Source of the DNA: an uncultured Tenacibaculum sp.
Lineage (GTDB): Bacteria > Bacteroidota > Bacteroidia > Flavobacteriales > Flavobacteriaceae
Direction: 5' to 3'
Assembly (NCBI GenBank): GCA_947504185.1
Contig: CANNGJ010000003.1
Coordinates: 1 to 64,000, forward strand
DNA length: 64,000 bases
Shown here: in pieces, positions 1 to 8,053 of the stretch
How the letters are laid out: each line of letters starts with the position of its first letter
Position numbering within the stretch: the stretch's first letter is position 1
Notes under the pieces: model-generated
Seen by the model: only the letters and a program-made list of their open reading frames with translations
Database searches by the model: none
What the model was told of the DNA's origin: nothing
Made by a program: the position numbers and the translations under genes

Positions 1-14
1 AAAAGCTGCTCTTT

Positions 15-353
15 TTATTTCTTAACTAATTCTAGTTTCTCAGCAAAATAATCGCAAAAATCACGCATTGTTGCGCTCATTTTCTCATCGTTGGTTGCTC
101 TTTGAAAAGAACCTGCCATAGACACTAATGTTTGATGAAAAAATTGCTTCATCTCATCAACCGGCATATCTTTTGTCCATAGATCCATACGTAAAGTATC
201 TTTCTTTTTATGGTCCCATACCGATAACATTATTGCTTTAGAATCTTCATCTTTGATTCCGCCATCTTCAGCATTCCAAGAAATTTCTTCAGGAATTTTA
301 TTTTCGTCTAATCCTACAGTAAATGTAATTTTTGATGTATGTTCTACCGCCAT
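15..353 (-). CDS. gldC: Gliding motility protein GldC
   Basis: A 112-residue soluble protein matching GldC in size and sequence; it has no signal peptide. In Flavobacterium, GldC is an accessory protein for gliding, and its gene lies directly downstream of gldB. The same order is seen here: the GldB stop and the GldC ATG share one base (TAATG on the minus strand), so the two are translationally coupled. GldC improves gliding and colony spreading but is not strictly essential for it (family knowledge). Its exact biochemical role is not known. Only 14 bases of the window lie beyond the stop, so a terminator cannot be judged. Confidence 0.9.
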   Translation of the reverse strand: MAVEHTSKITFTVGLDENKIPEEISWNAEDGGIKDEDSKAIMLSVWDHKKKDTLRMDLWTKDMPVDEMKQFFHQTLVSMAGSFQRATNDEKMSATMRDFCDYFAEKLELVKK

Positions 354-1315
354 TATTTTTTTGGTTTATATCTTGATTTCTTGAAGATTTCCTCTTCGCT
401 TGTTCGTAATAATTCGTGCAAAGATACATCATTCTTTTGCATATACGAACGCACTATTTGCCATCCAACCCACTCTCCTATTCGCCCGGGAGATTGATTA
501 TCTTGATCTAAATAAAATTTTGAAAAAGGAGCAATATCTAAAAATCGTTTATCTAATTCTTTATTGGTACTATACAGATAATCTTTACTTATAAAATATT
601 TCCAAATTTGTTCTTCATTCTCTTTTGCCCAATTAAATTTGGCTTCAGAAAATCCAATTTTTTCTTTATCAGAAATAGTAGGCAAGTACGCATCTAATAA
701 ATACATGTTTTTTCCTTTATAAATCATCTTATCAATAAAACTCCTAGCCTTACTTGGCCTTACTTGTGTATTAATAATTGTTTTAGCAACATCTACAACA
801 ATATGCTCCTTTTCATTGTTTTGCTTTATATAAGCTGGATAATCATTATAAAATTCATGTTTCTTTCCTAAATAGGCATCTAAAGAAATTAGTAATAAAC
901 TATCAACATACACTATCCTGTTGTCGTAATCAATGTTTGTTAACATTGTTACAACTCTAGGACTTTTAAACTTTGGGTTGTAATATTTAACATGTCTAAA
1001 AAGTGAATTAATTTCTGATGTTAAATCATTTAGATCTTTATATACTTTTTGAGTTTCATCAAACAACTCACGCTCATCTTTGTTATTAATTTTATTAATC
1101 CAAACACTATCTGGCTGTACTGGAAATAAAACCGGATACTTCTTTTTAATCTTATCCAAATCATCTGATGAAGTTGTGTAAAAATCAACATCAAACCTTT
1201 CGATATTTACATCAGACTGAATATTAGACACATCAACTTTTAAAGTAGATTCACTTTCATTTTTACAAGAAACTAATACGGAAACTAAAACACAAAGTGC
1301 TAAAATTTTTCTCAT
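353..1315 (-). CDS. gldB: Gliding motility lipoprotein GldB
   Basis: About 320 residues. The N-terminus MRKILALCVLVSVLVSC is a short lipoprotein signal with the lipidated Cys in a VLVSC lipobox. The longer reading frame, opening at 1339, is rejected because its extra codons fall inside a promoter -7 element (CAAAATTA on the plus strand, 1337-1344) and would put residues in front of the signal. GldB is required for gliding in Flavobacterium and is linked to the GldA-N machinery and type IX secretion; its biochemical function is unknown. It is coupled to gldC by a one-base overlap. Upstream and divergent lies nadE. Confidence 0.92.
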   Translation of the reverse strand: MRKILALCVLVSVLVSCKNESESTLKVDVSNIQSDVNIERFDVDFYTTSSDDLDKIKKKYPVLFPVQPDSVWINKINNKDERELFDETQKVYKDLNDLTSEINSLFRHVKYYNPKFKSPRVVTMLTNIDYDNRIVYVDSLLLISLDAYLGKKHEFYNDYPAYIKQNNEKEHIVVDVAKTIINTQVRPSKARSFIDKMIYKGKNMYLLDAYLPTISDKEKIGFSEAKFNWAKENEEQIWKYFISKDYLYSTNKELDKRFLDIAPFSKFYLDQDNQSPGRIGEWVGWQIVRSYMQKNDVSLHELLRTSEEEIFKKSRYKPKK

Positions 1316-1336
1316 GAACTTTAGTATATTTACATT

Positions 1337-1344
1337 CAAAATTA
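1337..1344 (-). promoter_or_regulatory. Promoter -7 element of gldB-gldC
   Basis: Read on the minus strand this is TAATTTTG, matching the Bacteroidota -7 consensus TAnnTTTG. It ends about 20 nt before the ATG at 1315. No good TTTG -33 box is seen at the expected distance, so this is moderate evidence. It decides the gldB start. Confidence 0.5.
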
Positions 1345-1409
1345 CAACGTCGAAATTACTAAAATAGTTTATATCAATTCGATATTAACGTTTATAAATC
1401 TTATTAATT

Positions 1410-2198
1410 ATGAATACTCCAAAAGTTGCAGAACACATTGTTCAATGGTTAAAAAACTACGCTACTAATGCAAAAGTTAACGGTTTTGTAGTTGGAGTTT
1501 CTGGTGGTATTGATAGTGCTGTTACTTCAACTTTATGTGCTAAAACTGGTTTACCGACTCTATGTGTTGAATTGCCTATTCATCAAGCAGCTAGTCAAGT
1601 AAACAGAGCTAATGAACATATTAAACAATTAAGAGATCGTTTTGACAATGTTACTGAAGTAGAAGTGAATTTAACTTCTACTTTTGAAGATTTTAAAACT
1701 GTAGTTCCTAAAGTAGAAGATTCTGCTAAAACTGCTTTAGCCTTAGCTAATACTCGTGCTCGTTTACGCATGACCACCTTATATTATTTTGCTGGATTGC
1801 AAGGTTTATTAGTTGCAGGAACAGGAAATAAAGTAGAAGATTTTGGAGTTGGTTTTTATACTAAATACGGTGATGGTGGAGTTGATTTAAGTCCAATTGC
1901 TGATTTAGTAAAGTCAGAAGTTTTTGCTCTTGGCGAATATTTAAAAGTTCCAGAATCTATCCAAAAAGCACAACCTACCGATGGTTTATTTGGTGATAGT
2001 AGAACTGATGAAGATCAAATAGGTGCTTCTTATGATGAGTTAGAATGGGCTATGAATATGCAAGACCTAGGGAAATCTGATAATGACTTTTCTGGTAGAG
2101 AGTTAGAAGTATTTAAAATATACACCCGTCTTAACCGAATTAATCAGCACAAAATGGTTCCAATTCCTGTTTGTGAAATACCTAGTGGCTTAAAGTAA
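1410..2198 (+). CDS. nadE: NAD(+) synthase, ammonia-type
   Basis: 262 residues. NAD synthase adenylates the carboxyl of nicotinic acid adenine dinucleotide and amidates it to NAD+. The N-type ATP pyrophosphatase P-loop is visible as VSGGIDSAV near residue 30, and the substrate/ATP contacts as GTGNKVEDFGVGFYTKYGDG near residues 137-156. There is no N-terminal nitrilase-type glutaminase domain (those enzymes exceed 500 residues), so this is the short form using free ammonia or a partner glutaminase. It is transcribed alone, divergently from gldB. Its 3' end overlaps a small reading frame on the opposite strand. Confidence 0.93.
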   Translation: MNTPKVAEHIVQWLKNYATNAKVNGFVVGVSGGIDSAVTSTLCAKTGLPTLCVELPIHQAASQVNRANEHIKQLRDRFDNVTEVEVNLTSTFEDFKTVVPKVEDSAKTALALANTRARLRMTTLYYFAGLQGLLVAGTGNKVEDFGVGFYTKYGDGGVDLSPIADLVKSEVFALGEYLKVPESIQKAQPTDGLFGDSRTDEDQIGASYDELEWAMNMQDLGKSDNDFSGRELEVFKIYTRLNRINQHKMVPIPVCEIPSGLK

Positions 2199-2321
2199 AT
2201 TAACAGACATCATTTGTCTTTTAATTCTTTGATAAGCACTTTTTTTGTGCCCGTTTGTAACATTAAAAGGTAGTAAAATAAGTAGCCTAAATAGCTCTAA
2301 AATTTGTAGCATTTTTTTCAT
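2190..2321 (-). CDS. Possible 43-residue small protein
   Basis: A short frame read from the ATG at 2321: it starts MKKMLQILELFRLLILLPF and ends in a basic stretch, stopping inside the 3' end of nadE on the other strand (about 9 bp overlap). It has a hydrophobic leucine-rich N-terminal half and a Lys/Arg-rich second half, like a small membrane or signal-type peptide. It sits in the 216-bp gap between nadE and dnaG, in the same direction as dnaG. I recognise no family. Only the hydrophobic-then-basic composition and the position speak for it; it may be chance. Confidence 0.22.
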   Translation of the reverse strand: MKKMLQILELFRLLILLPFNVTNGHKKSAYQRIKRQMMSVNLL

Positions 2322-2414
2322 AACTCACAGTTTTTCTTTCTTTTTCAGACACCTAAATTACAAAAAAGTCACTAAAAACAATAAGAGTAGGCAATAATTT
2401 ACAATTTAGTAATA

Positions 2415-4421
2415 TTAAATTACTCGATTTAACTTTTCGAAAAGCCTTGTTTTCAAACCTGTATAATTAGTAATCTCCTCTAAATCTAAATCAATATTTT
2501 GATCTTGAACTGCTTTTAGAATTTCTTTTATTTTCTCTTCAATCAACACTCTTCGTAGATTTAAAACTGCATCAGAAACTAGTTTTGGAAGTATTTTACT
2601 TGTCTCAGTGACAAAAACTTCTTTTCGTTCCCAATCACTTAACGAATATTTTTCTTCATCCATTAAAATATTGGTTACTAAATTAGAAATGCTCTGATTT
2701 TCATGCATTATTAATTGATCGATAGAGATTTTTTCTTCTTGATTTAATTGGTGAATTAACTCGTAATATGTTAGTTTAAAAATCTCATCAGTAAATTCAA
2801 TTTCATCTTCTTGTAAATTTAAATACAACTCGTTAGAAACGGTATTTTGATACTCTTCTTTCTCTATAATTGGCTTCCCTTTTTCATCTATACCATCTAC
2901 CCAGTTTACAAAATCAACAACTTCATTACCGTACAATAATAATATTCTTATAATTTCTCTTTCAAGGATATTTAATTGATCTATCTTTTGATGCCTCTTA
3001 CCACCTCCTTTTACAAGCCCCATTCCTGCTTGCTCTTGATAATATTCTGTAGGTGGTTGATTTGGATCTTGAGAAGAATTACTCTTTTTAGAATTCGACT
3101 TACTTAAACCTTTACTTATTAATTGAGCCAACTCGCTAAATAAAACCCGCTCAGAAATATCCATAATACGCGCACACTCTTGCACATATACTTCTCGTTG
3201 AATTCCATCAGGGATTTTAGAAATACTCGTAACAATATCACGAATTAAACCTGCTTTTTTCACAGGGTCGTTCGCTGCATCTTTCATTAACAAAGACACT
3301 TTAAACTCAATAAAATCCTGGGCCTTATCTTCTAAATATTGTTTCAATTCTGCATTAGAATGTGATTTTGCAAAACTATCAGGATCTTCACCTTCAGGAA
3401 AAGAAACCACCTTCACGTTCATCCCTTGTTCCAAAATTAAATCAATTCCTCGAATGGAAGCTCTAATTCCAGCAGCATCACCATCAAATAAAACGGTAAT
3501 ATTTTTAGTTAACCGATTTACCAAACGAATTTGATCAGACGTTAATGCTGTACCAGAAGAAGCAACTACATTTTCTACTCCAGATTGATAAAATGAAATA
3601 ACATCTGTGTATCCTTCAACTAAAAAACAATTGTCTTGTTTCGCTATTTCCTTTTTAGCGTGATAAATTCCATATAAAATTTTACTCTTATGGTAAATAT
3701 CACTTTCAGGTGAATTAAGGTATTTAGCAGCTTTTTTATCATTGGTAAGAATTCTACCTCCAAAACCTAAAATTCGTCCAGACATACTATGTATCGGAAA
3801 CATAACACGTCCTTTAAAACGATCGAACTTTCTTATTTGTGGCCCGCCTTCTTTTACAATGGTTAAACCTGTAGATTTTAGATACTTTAAATCGTATCCT
3901 TTGTCTAGAGCCGCATTGGTGAAATTATCCCACTCGTCTTTACAGTATCCTAAATCAAATTTTTCAATAACATCTTCTCTAAAACCTCTCTCTTTGAAAT
4001 AAGACAACCCGATGGCTCTTCCGTTTTGAGAATTCATCAAAACATCATGAAAGTAATCTTTAGCAAATTTAGAAACCAAGAACATACTTTCTCTTTCGTT
4101 CATCTGCTGCTTTTGTTCATCAGACTGTTCGGTTTCTTCAATTTCAATATTGTACTTTTTAGCTAACCACTTTATCGCTTCAGGATACGTGTAATGTTCA
4201 TGCTCCATTAAAAATGAAACTGCATTCCCTCCTTTCCCAGTACTAAAATCTTTCCATATTTGTTTTACAGGAGATACCATAAACGACGGAGTTCTTTCAT
4301 CAGTAAACGGACTCAATCCTTTAAAACTACTTCCTGATTTTTTTAGCTGCACAAACTCGCCTATCACCTCCTCTACTCGGGCAGCTTCAAAAACTCTCTC
4401 TATGGTTTGTTGGGTTATCAT
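2415..4421 (-). CDS. dnaG: DNA primase DnaG
   Basis: 668 residues. Synthesises RNA primers for lagging-strand replication. The order is N-terminal CHC2-like region (about 1-100), core with TOPRIM domain (FLVEGYTDVISFYQSG near residue 265 and LFDGDAAG near 315, the Glu and DxD metal ligands), and a C-terminal DnaB-interacting region. The N-terminal zinc ribbon is odd: the usual Cys-Pro-Phe-His is SPFT (S37, T40) and the usual Cys-Phe-Gly-Cys is DFST (D58, T61), so all four expected zinc ligands are absent while the surrounding TPSF and GKGGNAVSFLM residues are kept. TOPRIM residues are intact, so the enzyme is probably active. It is alone on its strand, divergent from the LRR gene. Confidence 0.95.
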   Translation of the reverse strand: MITQQTIERVFEAARVEEVIGEFVQLKKSGSSFKGLSPFTDERTPSFMVSPVKQIWKDFSTGKGGNAVSFLMEHEHYTYPEAIKWLAKKYNIEIEETEQSDEQKQQMNERESMFLVSKFAKDYFHDVLMNSQNGRAIGLSYFKERGFREDVIEKFDLGYCKDEWDNFTNAALDKGYDLKYLKSTGLTIVKEGGPQIRKFDRFKGRVMFPIHSMSGRILGFGGRILTNDKKAAKYLNSPESDIYHKSKILYGIYHAKKEIAKQDNCFLVEGYTDVISFYQSGVENVVASSGTALTSDQIRLVNRLTKNITVLFDGDAAGIRASIRGIDLILEQGMNVKVVSFPEGEDPDSFAKSHSNAELKQYLEDKAQDFIEFKVSLLMKDAANDPVKKAGLIRDIVTSISKIPDGIQREVYVQECARIMDISERVLFSELAQLISKGLSKSNSKKSNSSQDPNQPPTEYYQEQAGMGLVKGGGKRHQKIDQLNILEREIIRILLLYGNEVVDFVNWVDGIDEKGKPIIEKEEYQNTVSNELYLNLQEDEIEFTDEIFKLTYYELIHQLNQEEKISIDQLIMHENQSISNLVTNILMDEEKYSLSDWERKEVFVTETSKILPKLVSDAVLNLRRVLIEEKIKEILKAVQDQNIDLDLEEITNYTGLKTRLFEKLNRVI

Positions 4422-4498
4422 AATTCTTAAAATACAGCTAACAAATATACTAGTTTTAGCTATTCTCTCCTTAAAAAGCGAAGTCTTAACATATTTAA

Positions 4499-4529
4499 TT
4501 TGCTAAAAACATATAAATATATACTTTTG
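4499..4529 (+). promoter_or_regulatory. Promoter of the LRR-protein gene
   Basis: A well-formed Bacteroidota promoter: TTTG at 4499-4502, exactly 19 nt, then TACTTTTG (TAnnTTTG) at 4522-4529. The ATG follows 17 nt after the -7 box. One of the two best -33/-7 pairs in the window. Confidence 0.7.
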
Positions 4530-4546
4530 GCACAAATTCCCCTATT

Positions 4547-5890
4547 ATGAAAACAATTATATCCCTTTGTTTTACACTACTTTTTGCTATTAGCGTAACC
4601 TCTCAAGAGACAATTACTATTCCAGATATCGGTTTAGAAGAATGTTTGATTGATTTAGGTATTGATTCTAACGGTTTAAACGGAAGTATTCTAGTAAGTG
4701 ATGCTAAATACGTGGTTAACTTAAATATTAACGACCCGATTACCAATAAACTACTTCCAAACGTACATTCGAAAGTTAAAGACTTAACTGGGCTTGAACA
4801 TTTTCCAAATTTAAAAAGGATAGATTGCTACGGGAATAATATTACTAAAATTGATTTATCTAAGAGTACATCAATAACTTTTTTAAACTGTAGCGAAAAT
4901 CAAATTGAATCTTTAGACCTTAGCAATAATAAGGAATTAAACTATGTAAGTTGTGACAGTAACAAATTACTTACTTTAATTTTAGGAGATAACCCTAATC
5001 TTGAAAGCTTGTATTGTAGTTCAAATAAACTAACTTCTTTAAATGTAAAAGGTTGTTCAAACCTTGATAGCTTTGATACTACAGGAAACAAGATAAACAC
5101 AATTATTGTTAGCAACGAGCACCTTTCGAATACTCCTGAAGGATGGTACAAAGACGCAAACACTAAATACAGTAATACTTTATCATCAAATAGTACAAGT
5201 ACTAACAATAATACAACTGTAAAAGAGACTACAGAAACAAGCACTCCTCCAGTTCAACAACCTACAACTAGTCAATTTACTCCTGCTGTAAATAATCAAT
5301 CGGATGGGTCTGCTGCTAATTATTTTCAAAAGTTTCAACTTTCTGTTATTACAGAATATGATAAATCAGTTTTAAATGCAGCTCATTTACAAAGTAAAAA
5401 GGATGAATTATTAAAAAAGTATAATTTGACTTCTAGTCAACTTAATCAATGGATTGCTAAATACTCTAATTTAAAAGCAAATAATAAAGGTGCTAATACA
5501 GTAACTCCAGTGAGAAACACGGCAACTTTCTTATTGAAATTTAAAAAATCAGCAGTAGAAGAGTATGAGGAATTAGTTTTAAACTCAGCTTATTTGCAAA
5601 GTAAAAAAGAAATAATTCAAAAGAAATACAATTTAAAGCCTGAGGATCTAACAAAATGGATTAATTCTTTTGGTAATCATTCTATAAAAGCTAGAACAAA
5701 TAACTCAGTAGAAACTACAAAAAGCTTCTATGATAAATTTAAAAAATCTGTGGTTGAAGAATATGAGTTCTTAGTTTTAAATACCACTCACATACAGAGT
5801 AAAAAAAGAGATATACGACAAAAATATAACTTGACTATTTCTCAACTTAATGAATGGGTAAAAAAGTATAGTAAAGTTAAAACTCTATAA
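4547..5890 (+). CDS. Secreted leucine-rich repeat protein with three C-terminal HTH-like repeats
   Basis: 447 residues. It starts with a signal peptide (about 1-19, ending near SVTSQ). Residues about 75-185 hold 21-22-residue leucine-rich repeats of the type LxxLxCSxNxLxxLDLSxN. A Ser/Thr/Asn/Gln-rich linker (about 205-255) follows, then three copies of a 50-residue repeat at residues 258-307, 327-376 and 393-442. Each repeat reads roughly F..KF..SV..EYE..VLN....QSKK....KYNL....L..W...Y, helical and resembling the helix-turn-helix of IS3-type transposase OrfA proteins. Putting such repeats on an apparently exported protein is unusual. It has its own promoter and a strong terminator. Function unknown; LRRs suggest protein or ligand binding. 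Confidence 0.75.
   Translation: MKTIISLCFTLLFAISVTSQETITIPDIGLEECLIDLGIDSNGLNGSILVSDAKYVVNLNINDPITNKLLPNVHSKVKDLTGLEHFPNLKRIDCYGNNITKIDLSKSTSITFLNCSENQIESLDLSNNKELNYVSCDSNKLLTLILGDNPNLESLYCSSNKLTSLNVKGCSNLDSFDTTGNKINTIIVSNEHLSNTPEGWYKDANTKYSNTLSSNSTSTNNNTTVKETTETSTPPVQQPTTSQFTPAVNNQSDGSAANYFQKFQLSVITEYDKSVLNAAHLQSKKDELLKKYNLTSSQLNQWIAKYSNLKANNKGANTVTPVRNTATFLLKFKKSAVEEYEELVLNSAYLQSKKEIIQKKYNLKPEDLTKWINSFGNHSIKARTNNSVETTKSFYDKFKKSVVEEYEFLVLNTTHIQSKKRDIRQKYNLTISQLNEWVKKYSKVKTL
5318..5872 (+). repeat. Three in-frame 150-bp coding repeats
   Basis: Repeat units at 5318-5467, 5525-5674 and 5723-5872 encode the three 50-residue C-terminal repeats of the LRR protein. The strongest shared blocks are QSKK followed by KYNL and a Trp eight to nine residues later. 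Units two and three are the most alike (LKFKKSAVEEYE versus DKFKKSVVEEYE). They are separated by 57- and 48-base linkers rich in Asn/Thr codons. Confidence 0.8.
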
Positions 5891-5922
5891 AAAACGTTTT
5901 AAACTTATTTTCTACAACATAA

Positions 5923-5954
5923 AAAAGACCACATTTTCTTAAATGTGGTCTTTT
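5923..5954. terminator. Bidirectional terminator, LRR gene and clpX
   Basis: Perfect 14-bp stem (AAAAGACCACATTT / AAATGTGGTCTTTT) with a TCTT loop. The A and T runs on both flanks make it work in either direction; it lies between the convergent LRR and clpX genes. Confidence 0.88.
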
Positions 5955-5984
5955 AATTTTTATACTCTTAATACTCTTAGAAAC

Positions 5985-7223
5985 TTAAGAAGCCGCTCTT
6001 AATTTCTTCAAAGCTGACTTTGTTAATTTAGCTTCAGCATATTCTTTTGTTACCTTAAATTCCTTTTCATCAGAACTAGGCATATCAAACATTGCATCTG
6101 TTAAAATAGCTTCACATAAAGACCTTAATCCACGAGCACCTAACTTATATTCTACTGCTTTCTCTACAATGTATAATAATGCATCTTCTGTCATTGAAAA
6201 TTCAACATCATCCATTGCAAATAACTTTGTGTACTGCTTAATAATTGAGTTTTTAGGCTCCGTTAAAATTGCTCTTAATGTTTTAGCATCTAACGGATTC
6301 ATATAACTTAATACTGGTAAACGACCAATAATTTCAGGAATCAATCCGAAAGATTTTAAATCAGATGGAATAATATATTGTAATAAGTTATCTTCATCAA
6401 TTTTATCTTCATCAATCGAAGCGCTATATCCTACAGCTTGCATATTTAAACGCTTACTGATAATTCTATCAATTCCAGAAAAAGCGCCTCCGGCAATGAA
6501 TAAAATATCTTTAGTGTCAACTTCAATAAATTTTTGATCAGGATGCTTTCTTCCTCCTTTAGGGGCTACATTTACCACCGTACCTTCTAATAACTTTAAT
6601 AAAGCTTGCTGAACACCTTCTCCTGATACATCTCGAGTAATCGAAGGGTTATCACCTTTACGAGCTATCTTATCAATCTCATCTATAAAAATGATTCCCT
6701 GTTGCGCTTTTTCAACATCGTAGTCGGCAGCTTGTAATAAACGACTTAAAATACTTTCAACATCTTCACCTACATAACCAGCTTGTGTTAAAACAGTTGC
6801 ATCAACTATAGAAAAAGGAACGTTTAACATTTTCGCAATTGTACGCGCTACCAATGTTTTTCCAGTACCTGTTTCTCCTACTAAAACAATATTCGATTTT
6901 TCAATCTCAACCTCATCCGCATCATCTTTAGATTGCAATAATCTTTTATAGTGATTATAAACTGCAACAGACATTGCTTTCTTAGTTGGATCTTGCCCAA
7001 TGATATATTGATCTAAAAAACCTTTAATTTCTCTAGGCTTTTTTAAGGTTAAATCTTTAGATAACCCTCCTGTTTTAGCTTCAGCTATTTCTTCTTCAAC
7101 AATTCCATGAGCTTGCTCAATACATTTATCACAAATGTGCGCATCCATACCAGCGATTAATAAATCGGTTTCTGGTTTTTTACGCCCACAAAAGGAACAT
7201 TGTAAGTTTTCTTCTTTCGACAT
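5985..7223 (-). CDS. clpX: ATP-dependent Clp protease ATP-binding subunit ClpX
   Basis: 412 residues. Hexameric AAA+ unfoldase that feeds tagged proteins to ClpP. The N-terminal zinc-binding domain is intact (CSFCG at residues 9-13 and CDKC near 32-35). Walker A is GETGTGKT near 117-124, Walker B is IIFIDEID near 178, and the pore-loop GYVGED is near 150. The C-terminal part has LGARGLR, the sensor-2 region. It lies downstream of clpP with a 43-bp gap, the usual tig-clpP-clpX order, transcribed leftward. Confidence 0.97.
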   Translation of the reverse strand: MSKEENLQCSFCGRKKPETDLLIAGMDAHICDKCIEQAHGIVEEEIAEAKTGGLSKDLTLKKPREIKGFLDQYIIGQDPTKKAMSVAVYNHYKRLLQSKDDADEVEIEKSNIVLVGETGTGKTLVARTIAKMLNVPFSIVDATVLTQAGYVGEDVESILSRLLQAADYDVEKAQQGIIFIDEIDKIARKGDNPSITRDVSGEGVQQALLKLLEGTVVNVAPKGGRKHPDQKFIEVDTKDILFIAGGAFSGIDRIISKRLNMQAVGYSASIDEDKIDEDNLLQYIIPSDLKSFGLIPEIIGRLPVLSYMNPLDAKTLRAILTEPKNSIIKQYTKLFAMDDVEFSMTEDALLYIVEKAVEYKLGARGLRSLCEAILTDAMFDMPSSDEKEFKVTKEYAEAKLTKSALKKLRAAS

Positions 7224-7266
7224 CTTATCAGCTTATTACCAATAGCATTTACTATTAGTTGTTAAT

Positions 7267-7926
7267 CTATTTTCTAGTTAAAATTTCATCTACCATTCCG
7301 TAGGTTTTTGCCTCGTCAGCTTTCATCCAATAATCTCTATCAGAATCTTCTTGTACTTTCTCAAAAGATTGTCCTGAATGTTCTGAAATAATATTATATA
7401 ATTCAGTTTTTAACTTTCCGATTTCTTTTACGGTGATTTCCATATCAGAAGCTTGACCTTGCGCACCTCCCATTGGTTGATGAATCATAATACGTGAATG
7501 TGGTAGAGCAGAACGTTTACCTTTTGCTCCTGCACACATTAAAACTGCTCCCATAGAAGCTGCCATACCTGTACAAATTGTAGCTACATCTGGCTTAATA
7601 AATTGCATAGTATCATAAATACCTAAACCTGCATACACTCCACCTCCAGGTGAGTTGATATAGATTGAAATATCTTTACTCGCATCTATACTTTCTAAAA
7701 ATAATAACTGAGCTTGAATTACATTAGCTACCTGATCGTTAACACCAGTACCTAAAAAAATAATTCTATCCATCATTAAACGAGAAAAAACATCCATTTG
7801 TGTAATGTTCATTTGACGTTCTTCCATAATATACGGCGTTAAACTACTTGTTATTTTGCCTAAATATGTACTATTTATTCCTTGGTGCTTAGTTGCGTAT
7901 TTTTCGAATTCTTTTCCGTAATCCAT
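7267..7926 (-). CDS. clpP: ATP-dependent Clp protease proteolytic subunit ClpP
   Basis: 219 residues. Tetradecameric serine protease chamber. The catalytic Ser is in GMAASMGAVL, the His in SRIMIHQPMGG, and the Asp in RDYWM. There is an N-terminal extension of about 30 residues before the usual start of the fold (MEERQMN...), as in other Bacteroidota. It is followed by clpX at 43 bp. Because a terminator lies between tig and clpP, clpP-clpX should have its own promoter in the 127-bp gap, though I see no clear -7 box there. Confidence 0.97.
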   Translation of the reverse strand: MDYGKEFEKYATKHQGINSTYLGKITSSLTPYIMEERQMNITQMDVFSRLMMDRIIFLGTGVNDQVANVIQAQLLFLESIDASKDISIYINSPGGGVYAGLGIYDTMQFIKPDVATICTGMAASMGAVLMCAGAKGKRSALPHSRIMIHQPMGGAQGQASDMEITVKEIGKLKTELYNIISEHSGQSFEKVQEDSDRDYWMKADEAKTYGMVDEILTRK

Positions 7927-8002
7927 TCTAAAAATGTTTTTGGGTTATAAGATGTAAATATAAGAACTATTAAGTTAATATTTTGTTACAGTATAAGGCT
8001 AA

Positions 8003-8030
8003 AAAAACCTGAATCTTCATTCAGGTTTTT
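8003..8030 (-). terminator. Terminator of tig
   Basis: 11-bp stem AAAAACCTGAA / TTCAGGTTTTT with a six-base TCTTCA loop. On the minus strand it ends in a T run just after the tig stop, so it separates tig from clpP-clpX. Confidence 0.8.
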
Positions 8031-8053
8031 AATATTAAATCAGTTAAAAACTG

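Noticed and set aside
400..594. Short frame opposite gldB
   Set aside because: It is a shadow of the gldB coding sequence with no promoter or family match.
5318..5872. Transposon remnant in the LRR gene
   Set aside because: The three repeats are in frame, evenly conserved and lack terminal repeats or transposase catalytic residues, so they are domains and not an insertion.
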